Below are positions 48,343 through 60,749 of a stretch of DNA of 64,000 bases, in pieces. The position numbers and the translations under genes were made by a program. Source of the stretch: Paludibacterium denitrificans (lineage in GTDB: Bacteria > Pseudomonadota > Gammaproteobacteria > Burkholderiales > Chromobacteriaceae); NCBI RefSeq assembly GCF_009707705.1, contig NZ_WLYX01000001.1, positions 620,001 through 684,000 of the forward strand, in the 5' to 3' direction. Every line of letters begins with the position of its first letter. Positions within the stretch are counted from its first letter, which is position 1. The notes beneath the pieces are model-generated. The model was given only the letters and a program-made list of their open reading frames with translations, made no database searches and was not told the origin of the DNA.

Positions 48343-50251
48343 ATGCTGAACACCATGCCGCGCGTGCTGTCGCTCATCCCGCCGATGACACAGCTCAACA
48401 CGCCCTACCCCTCTACCGCCTATCTCACCGGTTTTTTGCGCTCACGGCAGATCCCGGCCCAGCAAGCCGATCTGGCGCTGGCGCTGGTGTTGCGGTTGTT
48501 TTCCCCCGCGGGTTTGCAGGCCATGCACGCGCGTATCGACGCCATGCCGCACCAACAACGCAGTGCTCAGGTGCAGGAATTTATGGCGCAGTTTCCGCGC
48601 TATCTGGCGACCATCGGCCCGGTCATCGGCTTTCTGCAAGGGCGTGATTCCACCGTTGCACACCGCATCTGCAGCCGCCAGTTTTTGCCGGAAGGCAGCC
48701 GTTTTGCCTCGCTGGACGTGTATGTCGATCCGGATGACCCGGAAGGTGGCGACCCGCTGTCCGGGCCTTTGGTGCACTGGGCCAGCAGGACCGTGCCCGT
48801 CATCTGGCCACGCTCTATCTGAATGACCTTGCAGACGTGGTGCGCGAAGCGGTGGATGCGCGCTTCGAGTTTGTGCGTTATGCCGAATCGCTGGCCATGA
48901 GCCAGCCCACCTTCGAGCCACTGGCGCGCTGGCGGCACCGCCCACGCTGGTGGACGAGATGCTGCATCAGCTGACGCTGGAAACCGTCGAACAGCAGCAA
49001 CCCGATCTGGTGTTGCTGTCGGTGCCATTTCCCGGCTCGGTCTACGCCGCCTTCCGTATCGCACAAAGCATCAAGACACGTTGGCCGAACATCAAAACAG
49101 CGCTGGGTGGCGGCTTCGTCAATACCGAACTGCGTGAGCTGAAAGAGCCACGCGTATTCGACTATTTCGACTTCGTCACGCTGGATGATGGCGAAAAACC
49201 GATTCTCGCCATTCTGGAACACCTGCAGGGCCAGCGTTCGGCCTCGCGGCTGGTGCGCACCTATCTGCGCGACAACGGCGAGGTGCGCTACGTCAACCTG
49301 ATGGAGGCCAACATCCCGTTTGCCGAGGTGGGCACACCAACCGGGACGGCCTGCCGATCGACCGTTACCTGTCGCTGCTCGACATGCTCAACCCGATGCA
49401 CCGACTGTGGTCGGACGGACGCTGGAACAAGCTGACCGTGGCGCACGGCTGCTACTGGAAGAAATGCAGCTTTTGCGACATCACGCTGGACTATATCTCG
49501 CGCTACGAAACCGCCACGGCCGCCACGCTGGTGGACCGCATCGAGGCCATCATTGCCGAAACCGGGCAAACCGGCTTTCACTTTGTTGACGAAGCCGCAC
49601 CGCCCAAGATGCTTCGGGCGTTGGCCGAAGAACTGCTGCGCCGCAATGTGGCGATTTCGTGGTGGGGCAATATCCGTTTCGAAAAGTCCTTTACCCCGGA
49701 GCTGTGCCAGCTACTGGCCGACAGCGGCTGCATCGCCATTTCCGGCGGGCTGGAAGTGGCCTCGGACCGGCTGCTCAAGCTGATGAAAAAAGGCGTCTCG
49801 GTGGAACAGGTGGCGCGCGTCACCCACAGTTTTACCGAGGTGTTGCGTGCTGGTGCATGCCTACCTGATGTACGGCTTTCCCACGCAGACAGTGCAGGAC
49901 ACGGTGGATGCGCTGGAATACGTGCGCCAGTTATTTGATAACGGCTGTATCCAGTCCGGCTTCTTCCACCGCTTTGCCTGCACCGTGCATTCGCCGGTGG
50001 GGCAGCACCCGGAAGAATATGGCGTTACGCTACAATCCTTGCCGCCGGTGACCTTTGCCAAGAACGACGTCGGTTTCATCGATCCCACCGGCACCGATCA
50101 CAACGCCATGGGCCGTGCGCTCAACAAGGCGCTATACAACTACATGCACGGCATCGGGCTGGATGAGGATGTACGGCGCTGGTTTAGCGGCCGCGTGCCA
50201 CGCCCGCGTGTGCCGCGCCACTTCATCGCCCGCGCACTGGCCAGCTACTGA
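48343..50251 (+). CDS. B12-binding-domain radical SAM protein
   Basis: About 636 residues. An N-terminal region begins MPRVLSLIPPMTQLNTPYPS; a cobalamin-binding-like Rossmann segment contains VLLSVPFPGSVYAAF and KTALGGGFVN. The radical SAM core CYWKKCSFCDITLDYISRYE supplies the CxxxCxxC cluster (CYWKKCSFC); SGGLEVASDRLLKLMKKG follows. Probably a methylase or rearrangement enzyme; substrate unknown. Frameshifts near 48760 (TCCGGGCC for TCCTGGGCC), 48925, 49343 (ACCGGGAC for ACCTGGGAC) and 49848. The ATG at 48343 has GGTGAGG upstream; 48286 is possible. Confidence 0.82.
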
Positions 50252-50305
50252 TATCGCTGCGTTCGGCCAGAGCATGCTGGGGTGCCCGGGCTGACCACCT
50301 CGCTA

Positions 50306-50315
50306 GTTGGCCGAA
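50306..50315 (+). repeat. DUS-like repeat (10-mer core)
   Basis: GTTGGCCGAA 55 bases after the radical SAM stop, before the terminator shared with the convergent phosphoesterase gene. Confidence 0.75.
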
Positions 50316-50343
50316 AAAGCCCGCACGCTGGCTTGCGGCAGAC

Positions 50344-50375
50344 AGAAAAAAGGCCAGCCGTCACCGGCTGGCCAA
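50344..50375 (-). terminator. Rho-independent terminator of the phosphoesterase gene
   Basis: GGCCAGCCG/CGGCTGGCC stem with a three-base loop; the minus strand ends in T6. Confidence 0.85.
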
Positions 50376-50396
50376 TCAGAGAAACCCAACGCGGCT

Positions 50397-51846
50397 CTAG
50401 TTAAACGCCTGGCTAAAATCCCCGACATTGGCACGCACGCCCGGCAACGGCTGCAAGCGGAAACGGTGCGTCAGAAACTTGAGGATGGAGGTCGTATCGT
50501 AGACGGTATGATCCACATAGCCCTTCTTGGCATAGGGCGAAATGATCAGGGTTGGCACGCGTGTGCCCGGCCCCCAGCGGTCCCCCTTGGGCGGCGCCAC
50601 ATGGTCCCAGAAACCACCGTTTTCATCATAGGTAACGATGATGACGGTATGCGGCCACAGCTTGCTGGCGCGGATGCGCTTCACGATCTGGGCAATGTGG
50701 GCATCGCCCGACATCACATCGGTATAGCCCGGATGTTCGTTCAGATTGCCCTGCGGCTTGTAGAATGCCACTTGCGGCAGCGTCCCGGCATCAATCGCCG
50801 CGAGGAAATCTGCGCCATCTTTCAGGTGTTCTGCCCGCGCGGCCGTACCCGGTGCATAGTTGGCAAAATAGTTGAACGGCTGATGGTGCGGCTGGAAATT
50901 GACCTCGCCATCGTTATAGATCTTGCTGCGGTCTTGCAGCGCCGTCTTCCAGCCACCGGCATACCAGGCCCAGCTGATACCCTTGGCCGTGAGCCGGTCA
51001 CCAATGGTGGGCAAACTTTGCGCCGGTAACGGATGCTTGGCCGGATCAGCCATGGTTGGGTCGCCCTCGGCCTTGGGCGGGATGCCGCTCGGCTGATACG
51101 GCGGTTGCGTGGTGTTGACCGCATAACCATCCGGCGTCACCGCGCCATCATGCAGTTTCACTGGCCCCTGCGCGGCAGAGGCGAATCGGCCTTGCGCAAC
51201 AACCGGCCTTGCGCATCCACCTTGGCGCGCATGCTGTCCGGGGCCGACTGGAACTCTGGCGTACAGGCGCACACCAGCCACATGTGATTCAGGAACGAGC
51301 CACCAAACGCGCCCATGAAGAAATGATCGGCCAAGGTGTATTGCACGGCCAGTTGCCACATGGGCAGGCTCGAGCCGTCGTAATAGCCCATGGCCAGACC
51401 ACCGGCATCCGACAGCGCGGCAAAACGGTCATTCTTGCCACCGTTGATCTGCTCCCGGTTCTGGTAAAAACGGTGCACCAGATCGCGGGTGGCAGAATTG
51501 AGCGGCTTGCCGATTGCGGCATCATCCAGCCGGAACGGTTGGTTCGGCAAAGCGGCCGGATAGGACGTATCTGGCTGCTCACCCTTTTTCCACACCGGGG
51601 GCAAGCTTGCCAACACCGGCCATTCAGGTCGGCCTGCGGCTGGTAATGCTTTAATGCCTGCGCAATCCCGTCGGCACCGGGGAACAGGCCGTACAGGTTG
51701 TCAAAACTACGGTTTTCTCCGTAGATGACGATCACGTGCTGAATCTTGTCGAGGTGGGAAGGACGCGCCTCGGCCGTGTGCCCCAGCGTTGTCAGCGCCA
51801 AGCCCAACAAAGGCAGCAAAACAGCCTTGTGCAAAGAGAGATGCAT
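50397..51846 (-). CDS. Secreted phosphoesterase (PF04185, acid phosphatase/phospholipase C type)
   Basis: About 483 residues with a signal peptide (residues 1-25, ending GHTAEA). Family motifs: VIVIYGENRSFDNLYGLFPGA, LADHFFMGAFGGSFLNHMWL, IIVTYDENGGFWDHVAPP and a C-terminal TRVPTLIISPYAKKGYVDH. These carry the Glu-Asn, His and Asp-Glu metal ligands of AcpA-like phosphatases and phospholipase C. Exported hydrolase for phosphate acquisition or host lipids. Frameshifts near 51619 (GGCCGGTG for GGCCAGGTG) and 51178. The start at 51846 gives a clean signal peptide. Confidence 0.88.
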
Positions 51847-52051
51847 GATAGATTGACCCAAATGCAGGAATGGGAAACAGGCCTATCATGCCTTGGCAGT
51901 ATGATCAGTTGATGACAGCATCCCATGCGGATAACAGCGCCCACACCATCGTCTCAATCTTGCCATCTGCCAGCGGTTTATCTGTTAGTAAGCAGAACAA
52001 ATACCTGCGGCTCAGGTACACTTCGCATTAAAGAATCATTACCCAGACCGT

Positions 52052-53681
52052 ATGACCCTCCGTCGCCTCCTCGATAGCGTTGTCACACGCCTGTTGCTTT
52101 TGGCGCTCTGCATTGTGACGCTTGGCACAGTCGCTCGCTATTACACGCTCACCCATTTCCTGCACGATGATCTGGGAAACGTGGTGGAAAGCCAGCAATT
52201 GGCGCTGGCCAGCTACATTGCCCACGATATCGATGAAAAAATCGTGCAACGGCAGACCATGCTGACACGCCTTGCCACGTCGCTGCCGGTAAACCTGCTC
52301 AGCGAGCCGGAACGTCTGCGCGCCCTGGTTGAAAGAACATTACAGCTACCAGCAGCTATTCTCCGCCGGGTTATTCGTGGTCGACAAAAACGGGGCGGTG
52401 ATTGCCGACTATCCGGCGCTGCCGCGCCGTGCGCGCACCAATTACGCCAGCCGTGATTACGTACAGGCCGCACTGGCAGGCTATGTGCGTATTGGCCGCC
52501 CGGCCATGGGGCATACCGCCAACGAGCCAATACTACCCATGGCGGCGCCCATCGCCAGTGGTCAGGCACAACCACCGGCTGTGCTGGTAGGCGTCACCGC
52601 CCTGACTGCGCCGGGTTTCCTCGATGCCTTGCGCCACAGCCGGATTGGCGACAGCAGTGGCGGCTTCTTGCTGATTTCGCCCCAAGACAAATTGTTTGTT
52701 TCCTCCTCGTCACCGGACATGGAGCTAAAACCCACGCCAGCCCCCGGCGTCAATCCGCTGCATGATCGGGCCATGGCGGGCTTTCGCGGCACGGGTATCA
52801 CCGTCAACGCACGGGGCGAGGAAGAAGTCTCGGCCATGGTTTCCGTGCCCAGCGTCGGCTGGTTTGTGGTGGCGCATTTGCCCAGCCGTGACGCGTTTGC
52901 CACCATCGGCCGCTTGCAGCACTTTCTGGTGAAAAACGCCATCATGGCGACCACGGCGTTTATGTTCCTGTCGGCGCTTGGGCTGTATTTTGTCTTTCGC
53001 CCGCTGTTCCACGCCGTGGATCGTGCCGAGCGCATGACCCGTGGCGATTTGCCGCTCGAACCCTTACCGGTGGGACGCCACGATGAAGTCGGCCATCTGC
53101 TCATGGCGTTCAACCGCCTGTTAAGCAAGTTAAACGACAATCAGGCCGAGCTAGCTTATCTGGCGCATCACGACAAACTCACCGGCCTGCCCAACCGGGC
53201 CTTGCTTGCCGACCGCCTGCACCAGCTGCTAGCTCAGGCCCAACGCAATAATCAGCACGTCGCCGTGTTGTTTCTCGACCTCGATGGCTTCAAGCAGATC
53301 AACGACAACCTTGGCCACGAAGCAGGCGATGAGGCATTACGACAAGTGGCCGACCGCTTTGCTCTGATCGTGCGTCAGGCGGATACCCCGGCTCGCATTG
53401 GCGGAGATGAGTTTGTCCTGCTGCTCAGCAGCCCGGGCGACAAGGCCGAGCAAGCCGCCAGCGTGGTCGCGGCAAAATGTATCGATACCCTGAAAACACC
53501 GGTCATGCTGGGCGATAGCGAATGCGTGGTAGGGGTGTCCATCGGCATCGCGCTGGGCGACGGTTTCAGCACCTCGGATAGCCTGCTACTGGCCGCCGAC
53601 CAAGCCATGTATCAAGCCAAAAATGCCGGACGCGGCCGCTATGTGATCCACACGCTGGCGCCGTCTTCACAACCGGCCTGA
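52052..53681 (+). CDS. Cache-HAMP-GGDEF diguanylate cyclase
   Basis: About 542 residues. TM1 (12-30), a dCache periplasmic sensor, TM2 near 52930-52990, HAMP (TRGDLPLEPLPVGRHDEVGHL), and GGDEF with RIGGDEFVLLLSS. Motif details are compatible with an active c-di-GMP synthase. A frameshift near 52329 (GCCCTGGTTG for GCCTGGTTG) breaks the sensor; repair reads RAWLKEHYSYQQL. It is divergent from the phosphoesterase gene with a 205-base AT-richer gap. Confidence 0.88.
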
Positions 53682-53719
53682 GGTGGATATTTCGCCGCCT
53701 GATTGCCACACCGCCAGCC

Positions 53720-55093
53720 ATGTCTGATTCTTTTCTGCGCGCCGAAGCCTTGTTTCAGCAAGGCAACCAGTTGATGGCCACTGGCGATGATGCCGCCGCG
53801 CTGCAGTGCTTTAGCCAAGCGCTGGTCTACGAGCCGGAGTTGGCCGAAGCCCACGCCAACCTTGGCTTTCTGCAGGCCAAAGCCTGTCTGCAAGAGGCCG
53901 AGCATAGCTACCGCCGGGCACTGGCGCTATTACCGCAGAACCTGCAGATCCATCTGAATCTGGGCGCGTTGCTGATGGAGAGTAAACGCTTTGACGAATC
54001 CGAAGCCATCTATCGGCACGCCTTGGCTTTTGCTCCGCAATCCGCCCCGCTGTGGTCAAATCTGGGCGTATTGCTCGCCTGCTGCAAACGCGAAGAGGAA
54101 GCCGAACACTGCTATCGCACCGCTCTGGCGTTGGACCCGGATTATGGCAAAGCCCGTTTCAACCTGAGCTATGTGCTGCTGCGGCAAGGCCGTTTTGACG
54201 AAGGCTGGCGCTATCTGGAAGCAAGGCATGATTACGGCGCCTTATCGCACCACTTCACTTTTCCGCGCTGGCAAGGTGAGGCGCTGACCGGTAAAACCGT
54301 GGTGATTGGCTTTGAGGCTGGCCATGGAGACATGATCCAGTTCTGCCGCTACGCCACACAACTCAAAGCCATGGGAGCGGCACGGGTTTCCATCATTTGC
54401 CATCCGGGGCTAAAAACGCTGTTTGCCACCTTGGCGGATGTCGATGAGGTACTGTCTTTTCACGATACCATCCCGCAATCCGGCTGGGATTACTGGACAC
54501 CACCCCTCAGCCTGCCCGGGCTATGCCATACCCGCCCTGGACAGCATTCCGGCGGCCCTGCCCTATCTCGCCGCTGACCCGGCCAAGGCCCGCCAATGGC
54601 GCCTGCGCCTGACCGGCAGCATTAAGCACGTTGGTTTGGTCTGGAAGGGAAACCCGTTATTTGAGAATGATGCAGACCGCTCCTTGCCTGGTCTGAACTG
54701 CCTCGCCCCGCTATCGTCCGTTCCCGGCATACAGTTGGTCAGCCTGCAAAAAGGCGCGGGCGAAGACGAAGCCCTCCGCCCGCCAGCGGGGCTAAACGTG
54801 TTGCCGCTGGGCGCAGAGCTGCAAGATTTTGCCGACACGGCCGCGCTCATCAGCGCGCTCGATCTGGTCATTAGCGTCGATACCGCCGTCGCCCATCTGG
54901 CTAGGCTGCACTGGGTAAGCCTTGCTGGCTGCTGCTGCCGGACTATCGCACCGATTGGCGCTGGCTGACCGGACGCAGCGACTCGCCCTGGTACCCCGAC
55001 GTGATGCGACTGTTCCGCCAGCCGGGAGGAGGATGGCACCCCGTCATCACTGAGTTGACGGGGTGCCTGCAGGACTGGGTAATGGCGGGTTAG
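53720..55093 (+). CDS. TPR protein with C-terminal glycosyltransferase-9-like domain
   Basis: About 457 residues. Four to five TPR repeats (residues 5-170; for example ALVYEPELAEAHANLGFLQA, ALALDPDYGKARFNLSYVLL), then a GT-B-like domain with KTVVIGFEAGHGDMIQFCRY, VGLVWKGNPLFENDADRS and DLVISVDTAVAHLAG. This TPR-GT9-like arrangement is common in proteobacteria; an acceptor is unknown. Frameshifts near 54513 (CTGCCCGGGC) and 54912 (GGCTAGGC). It starts 39 bases after the cyclase, so is perhaps co-transcribed. Confidence 0.82.
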
Positions 55094-55099
55094 CCCGCG

Positions 55100-55110
55100 T
55101 TCGGCCAACC
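55100..55110 (-). repeat. DUS-like repeat (GGTTGGCCGAA)
   Basis: Exact core on the minus strand, seven bases after the TPR-protein stop and downstream of the autotransporter end. Confidence 0.8.
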
Positions 55111-55175
55111 CCGGTGATATCCCGTGCAAGCATGGGACGCCGAAAGCAAAGCCACGGTCTTCAGTCAGTGTAGCG

Positions 55176-57565
55176 TCAGAAACCCGCCGACCACGTTGCC
55201 AACAAAGAAGTCGTGCCTTTGGAATAAGACGCGTGTTGTTGCCAATAAGCAGTTAGCGCAACCTGCTGTGCCTTGCCAACATCATAAATTGCTCCCGCGT
55301 TGGCCATGGCAAGCATGTCACCCTTATGCCCCATCGGCATGTTGAAGCTGGTTACATTAGGAATGTTGCTGACACCAGTGTAATGATCCATCTTGTAGTG
55401 CAGATATTGCTGAACCCCAACCCCGACATTAGCCGTCCATTTATCCATCAGACGCAGCGAAATATCAGAACCGGCAATAACAGCAAAGCTGTCCTGCACC
55501 ATTTTGTTATAGCTTACCGGCCAGATCGTCTGTGATGAGGTGTCTTCACTGTAGGCCCCCATTGCCATGCGAGTGGAACGCACTCCCACATAAGGGATCA
55601 GCGTCACACTCCCCGTCAATGGATCAACATAATTTAAGCGGAGGGAATAAGCTTGGCCGGTTAACGCACTCTTGCCTTGCCCATCTTCCGTTGTCGCCGA
55701 TGCGAGGCGTTTGACCGTCAGATCACTGGATGAAAAAGCGGCAGAGCCTTGAACATTCAGACCATGGCCATCGGGGTTAAGCATCCAGTTGCCAAACAAG
55801 CCAAATGTCGGCTGAGTAAAACGTTGAGAGATGGTGCTGCTGCCCTTGGTATCCAGCGGCTGATCGACAAAGACACCCAGTCGTGTCTGGGACGTTGGAC
55901 GATAAGCTAACGTTACCAGTCCGCCCTGATTGGCAATCGCGTCTTGGGCTGAATAACTGTACCGTCCCCCGGCACTGACACAAACATTGTTGACGTCAAA
56001 AACAGTGCAATCATAAGACAGTGCCGTTTGCAAAGCCGCCGCTTAAGTATTGATAACAGATAGCAGGCCGCTGGCATTACGGCGAACCTGTTGCAGGGTG
56101 TCGTCAGCAGCGGGCGTCAGGTCCAAGTACACCTGATTAGCATCGTAACCGAGCAGATAACCAAGGCGAGTCACACCAGCAAGGTTATTACTAAAGGTCG
56201 AGAATGTTCCTGAACGCCCTCCTGATGCCTCAATCAGGACATAACGGCCAATGGCATAGTTGCCCTGAGCCGCCGTCAGATCAAGCACACCATTAAGAGT
56301 CGCGGCACCGGCAATACTGACTTTCTGGAAAGCCCCGGGAGCTCCGGCCATTCTCAATGCCCCGGTACTACCTTGGGTATAACTACCACTGAAAGAAACG
56401 CCAGCCGGATTGGCATTTCGCAAATCCAGGATGCCGTTGTTGGTCACGGCCGAAGACGTGCTGATCGACGCATTATTACCCGTCAGGGCAAGAGTGGAAC
56501 CCGCATTGATCGTTGTCGGGCCGGTATAGGTATTGGCAGCGGTTAAATTGAGAGTGCCGCCACCATCCACCACGACATCCCCAGCCATGGAGCCATCGGT
56601 AATCGGGCTACTCACCGTCAGCGTCGTGCCGGGAGCGACGCTAAATACCGGGTCGCCTGCAACGGAAACGGGGGTGCTGATGGTCATGTTTGCCGTCGTT
56701 CGTAATGTTGCCGGAGTGGTGGCTGACCCGACCAGAGCCAAGCCCCCCGTCCCTAACGAACGAGGATCTGAAATCCTGAGCACAGCCCCGGCATCGACCT
56801 CGGTTCCGCCGGAATACGTATTGACCCCAGAGAGGTCAACATAGCCTTGTCCGGCAGCGCCACTATTGATAATGGTTAATTTCCCGGGCACACCGGGTGC
56901 AAGGTCTTGAATGTCACCGGACCATGTTGACGTATTACCGTTCTGGTCAATGGTGCCGTTGCGACTGGAAACGGTGAAATCAGCGCTGACCGTTCCTGCC
57001 GCCGACACCTTTAGCGTACCACCATCAAACGCTGGATTTACCGTTGATCCCAAGCCAGAAGAATTGAGCGTGGCACCACTAGTGATATTAGTAGCAACCT
57101 GTTGTGGCACATAAGCATATACCACCGTGTCAGAGAGATCATACCAACCAGAAGCTGCACTACCGGAACATAAGTACTGTTATAGTGATTATCAATGTAG
57201 GTAACCGATGGTCCACCACACATTATATGCGTCAGCCCACACTCTACAGGATCATAGAATGGTGTTTGTGTTACCAGTCCTGCAGCAAAATAAGGGCTGA
57301 AACTGTCCCACCAATTGGGAAATCCCAATTGAGGCCCTAAAGACAAAGCCGCATCACCAGCAAAAGAGCTACTGCCATACCACGGCATATAGGTGGTATT
57401 AAAATATGAGGTATTACTATCGTAAGAGCCGGTAAAAGTAGAAACTGTGTAAGTTTGACCGTTAAAAGTCACCGTGGCCGCAGGGGAAAAACTTGCTGCA
57501 CCAATCAGGATTAATGCCGTGAGCCATTTTAATTTTTGATGACGGAATGTTGATCTGAGCTTCAT
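55176..57565 (-). CDS. Autotransporter adhesin-like outer-membrane protein
   Basis: About 796 residues. A signal peptide (residues 1-29, to FSPA), an N-terminal Ser/Thr/Tyr-rich region, a beta-helical passenger with PATR-type repeats (NTYSGGTEVDAGAVLRI and NTYTGPTTINAGSTLALTG), and a C-terminal beta-barrel ending ATWSAGF. Base composition is AT-richer than neighbours, suggesting possible transfer. Two breaks: a frameshift near 57140 and an in-frame TAA at 56043-56045 in GCTTAAG, just before the barrel. If the TAA were real the barrel would be missing and secretion impossible. Confidence 0.82.
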
Positions 57566-57839
57566 GGAGTTTCAGTGGGGGTAATAACTGTGTGTGGGAA
57601 CAATCACTTTACGCAAAAACAATATTCGGAACAACCTAATTTCCAGATTAATTAGCCTAAATGCATCACAATCCGCCGATACTTCTTATCAACTCGCTCG
57701 CAAATAAAAACCAGTTAAAACCAATGCCGACATTTAATAGAAATTGCTTTTTAATTTAAATTTTTCTATTTTAATCTTGCTGCAACAAACAACGAGACAC
57801 CGGTGGTTCACCCAGCTTCTGCACAAATCCCTTGCAAAC
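57566..57839. other. AT-rich divergent promoter region between autotransporter and nemR
   Basis: 274 bases, distinctly AT-rich at 57590-57780, and no open frame worth calling. It presumably holds the autotransporter promoter on the minus strand. Confidence 0.4.
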
Positions 57840-57854
57840 TAGACGATCGGTCTA
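57840..57854. promoter_or_regulatory. NemR-type operator in front of nemR
   Basis: TAGACGATCGGTCTA: inverted TAGAC/GTCTA arms with a 5-base centre, 13 bases before the nemR ATG. Same arms as the site before nemA and like the E. coli NemR box TAGACC-N4-GGTCTA. Confidence 0.8.
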
Positions 57855-57867
57855 TTAAAATCACCCC

Positions 57868-58469
57868 ATGTCACGAGTCAGTCAGTTTTCCGATACGCGC
57901 GAGCACTTGTTAGCCACCGGTGAAGCCATCATCCTCGGCAAGGGGTTTGCGGCCGTAGGGTTGGCCGAAATCCTGGGTAGCGCGGGTGTGCCCAAGGGGT
58001 CGTTTTACCATTACTTCCGCTCCAAGGAAGGTTTTGGGGTAGAGCTGTTGCAGCGCTATTTCGAACACTACGACGCACGCTTGCAACAGCAGTTACAGCA
58101 AGGCGAAGGTAGCGCACGCGACCGGTTGCTGGCTTACTTTGATGGCTGGCTGGACACCCACAAATGCTGCGACGAGCAGTCGCAAAGTTGTCTGGCCATC
58201 AAACTCGCGGCGGAGGTGTCCGACTTGTCCGAACCGATGCGTGAAGCGCTGGCTGAGGGCATGGGTCGCGTGGTGCAACGGCTGGCCGATTGCATCCGCC
58301 GGGGCAGCAACAAGGTTCGCTTTGCACCCAGCTGCCCGCCGACGAAACCGCCAGCGCGCTGTACAGTTTGTGGGTAGGCAGCGCGTTGTTGTTCAAGGTG
58401 CATCACAGCCGGGCACCGATGCAGGTGGTGCAGGCACAAACCCGGGCACTGCTGAAGATGCCGCAGTAA
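57868..58469 (+). CDS. nemR: TetR-family repressor NemR
   Basis: About 200 residues. TetR helix-turn-helix at residues 10-55 (FAAVGLAEILGSAGVPKGSFYHYF). A ligand domain with Cys in KCCDEQSQSCLAIKL corresponds to the redox/electrophile-sensing Cys region of NemR. Represses itself and nemA through the two TAGAC-N5-GTCTA sites. A missing base near 58315 shifts the last 50 residues; the repaired end is TRALLKMPQ at 58469. A terminator follows. Confidence 0.88.
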
Positions 58470-58490
58470 TACGCAATTTAGCCAAACAAG

Positions 58491-58515
58491 ACCGTCATGG
58501 CCGACGGTTTTTTTT
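58491..58515 (+). terminator. Rho-independent terminator after nemR
   Basis: ACCGTC/GACGGT stem with a six-base loop, followed by T8. Separates nemR from nemA, so nemA needs its own promoter. Confidence 0.85.
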
Positions 58516-58526
58516 GCAACAGAAAC

Positions 58527-58541
58527 TAGACGACTGGTCTA
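58527..58541. promoter_or_regulatory. NemR-type operator in front of nemA
   Basis: TAGACGACTGGTCTA with the same arms as the nemR site; a further half-like GGTCTAGTCT lies at 58551-58560. Located 107 bases before the nemA ATG, consistent with promoter control. Confidence 0.8.
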
Positions 58542-58647
58542 CTTATTTTCGGTCTAGTCTTGAACCAGAAAATAGCCAGTCGCTGGCCGCAACCCTGACA
58601 CGATCTTTCCGGACATCCGGCTTTGCCTTTCCTTACAGGAGACCACG

Positions 58648-59757
<1,110 letters not shown>

Positions 59758-59850
59758 CCTGCCGTCTGCCACGGCTTAAGCCATCACGCTTACCGTGTTT
59801 TGCTTACACGGCCACCTTCGATCAAGGTGGCCGGTATTCAGGAGCTCATC

Positions 59851-60539
59851 ATGCCCAACGTACTGTTTGTTCTGACCAGCCATAACCGGCTGGGTGACAC
59901 CGGCCAGCCGACCGGTTTCTGGATTGAAGAATTTGCCGCGCCCTACTATCGGCTGGCTGATCAGGGTGTAACGATCACGCTGGCCTCGCCTCAGGGCGGC
60001 CAGCCGCCGATCGACCCGAAAAGCGCTCTGCCGGATTTCCAAACGCCCGCCACCGAGCGCTTCAATCATGACAGCGCTCTGCAAGCTAAACTGGCCGCCA
60101 CCTTGAAGCTGGCCGAGGTCAACGCCAACGACTTCGATGCCGTGTTTTACCCCGGCGGCCACGGCCCGCTGTGGGATCTGGTGGATAACCCGCACTCCAT
60201 CGCCCTCATTGATGCCTTTGTCCGCGCCGACAAACCGGTTGGGGCGGTCTGCCATGCCTCGGCCGCGTTGATTCATGCCCATCAGGCGGACGGTAAACCG
60301 CTGGTGGCTAATGCAAGCGCGTGACCGGCTTTTCCAACAGCGAAGAAGACGCGGTACAGCTAACGCAGGTAGTGCCGCTGCTGGTGGAAGATGCACTCAA
60401 GGCGCAGCAGGGCATCTATGAAAAAGGGCCGGATTGGGGGCCGTTTGTACTACAGGATGGACGACTGGTTACCGGCCAGAATCCGGCTTCGTCCGAAGGC
60501 GTGGCCGACAAGCTGCTGGCCATGTTGGCCGAACAGTGA
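59851..60539 (+). CDS. DJ-1/PfpI family glyoxalase III-type protein
   Basis: 228 residues after repair, of the Hsp31-like single-domain family. MPNVLFVLTSHNRLGDTGQP, the Glu in WIEEFAAPYY, AVFYPGGHGPLWDLVD, and the nucleophile in VGAVCHASAALI. Probably converts methylglyoxal without glutathione; it sits after nemA, so electrophile detoxification is the theme. A +2 frameshift near 60315 (AATGCAAGCG) splits it; repair reads VANKRVTGFSNSEEDAV. GGAG five bases before ATG 59851. Confidence 0.85.
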
Positions 60540-60631
60540 CCGGACAAGCCACAACGGCCTGAAACCGGCCGCCAGATCATCGGCAAACCGTTGGCAAAAC
60601 TGGCTGTACCGGGGCGCTTCTGGTAAATTTA

Positions 60632-60655
60632 CAGGCTTTGCTGCGGCGAAGCCTG
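60632..60655 (+). other. Hairpin in the leader of the que operon
   Basis: CAGGCTT/AAGCCTG stem (7 bp) around a 10-base loop, about 95 bases before queC. It might be part of a regulatory leader. I could not fit it to a preQ1 riboswitch consensus. Confidence 0.3.
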
Positions 60656-60749
60656 ACTTCCGCCACGCTGTGCCGGGTGAGACCGATCCCGTGTGCGCAA
60701 CAGCAGCCTAAACCTCCCTGACCTCGACTGTTTCTCGAGACGGATGCCG

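Noticed and set aside
60598..60749. preQ1 riboswitch before queC
   Set aside because: A hairpin is present but the A-rich tail and loop residues of preQ1-I, or the preQ1-II/III folds, could not be fitted by eye.
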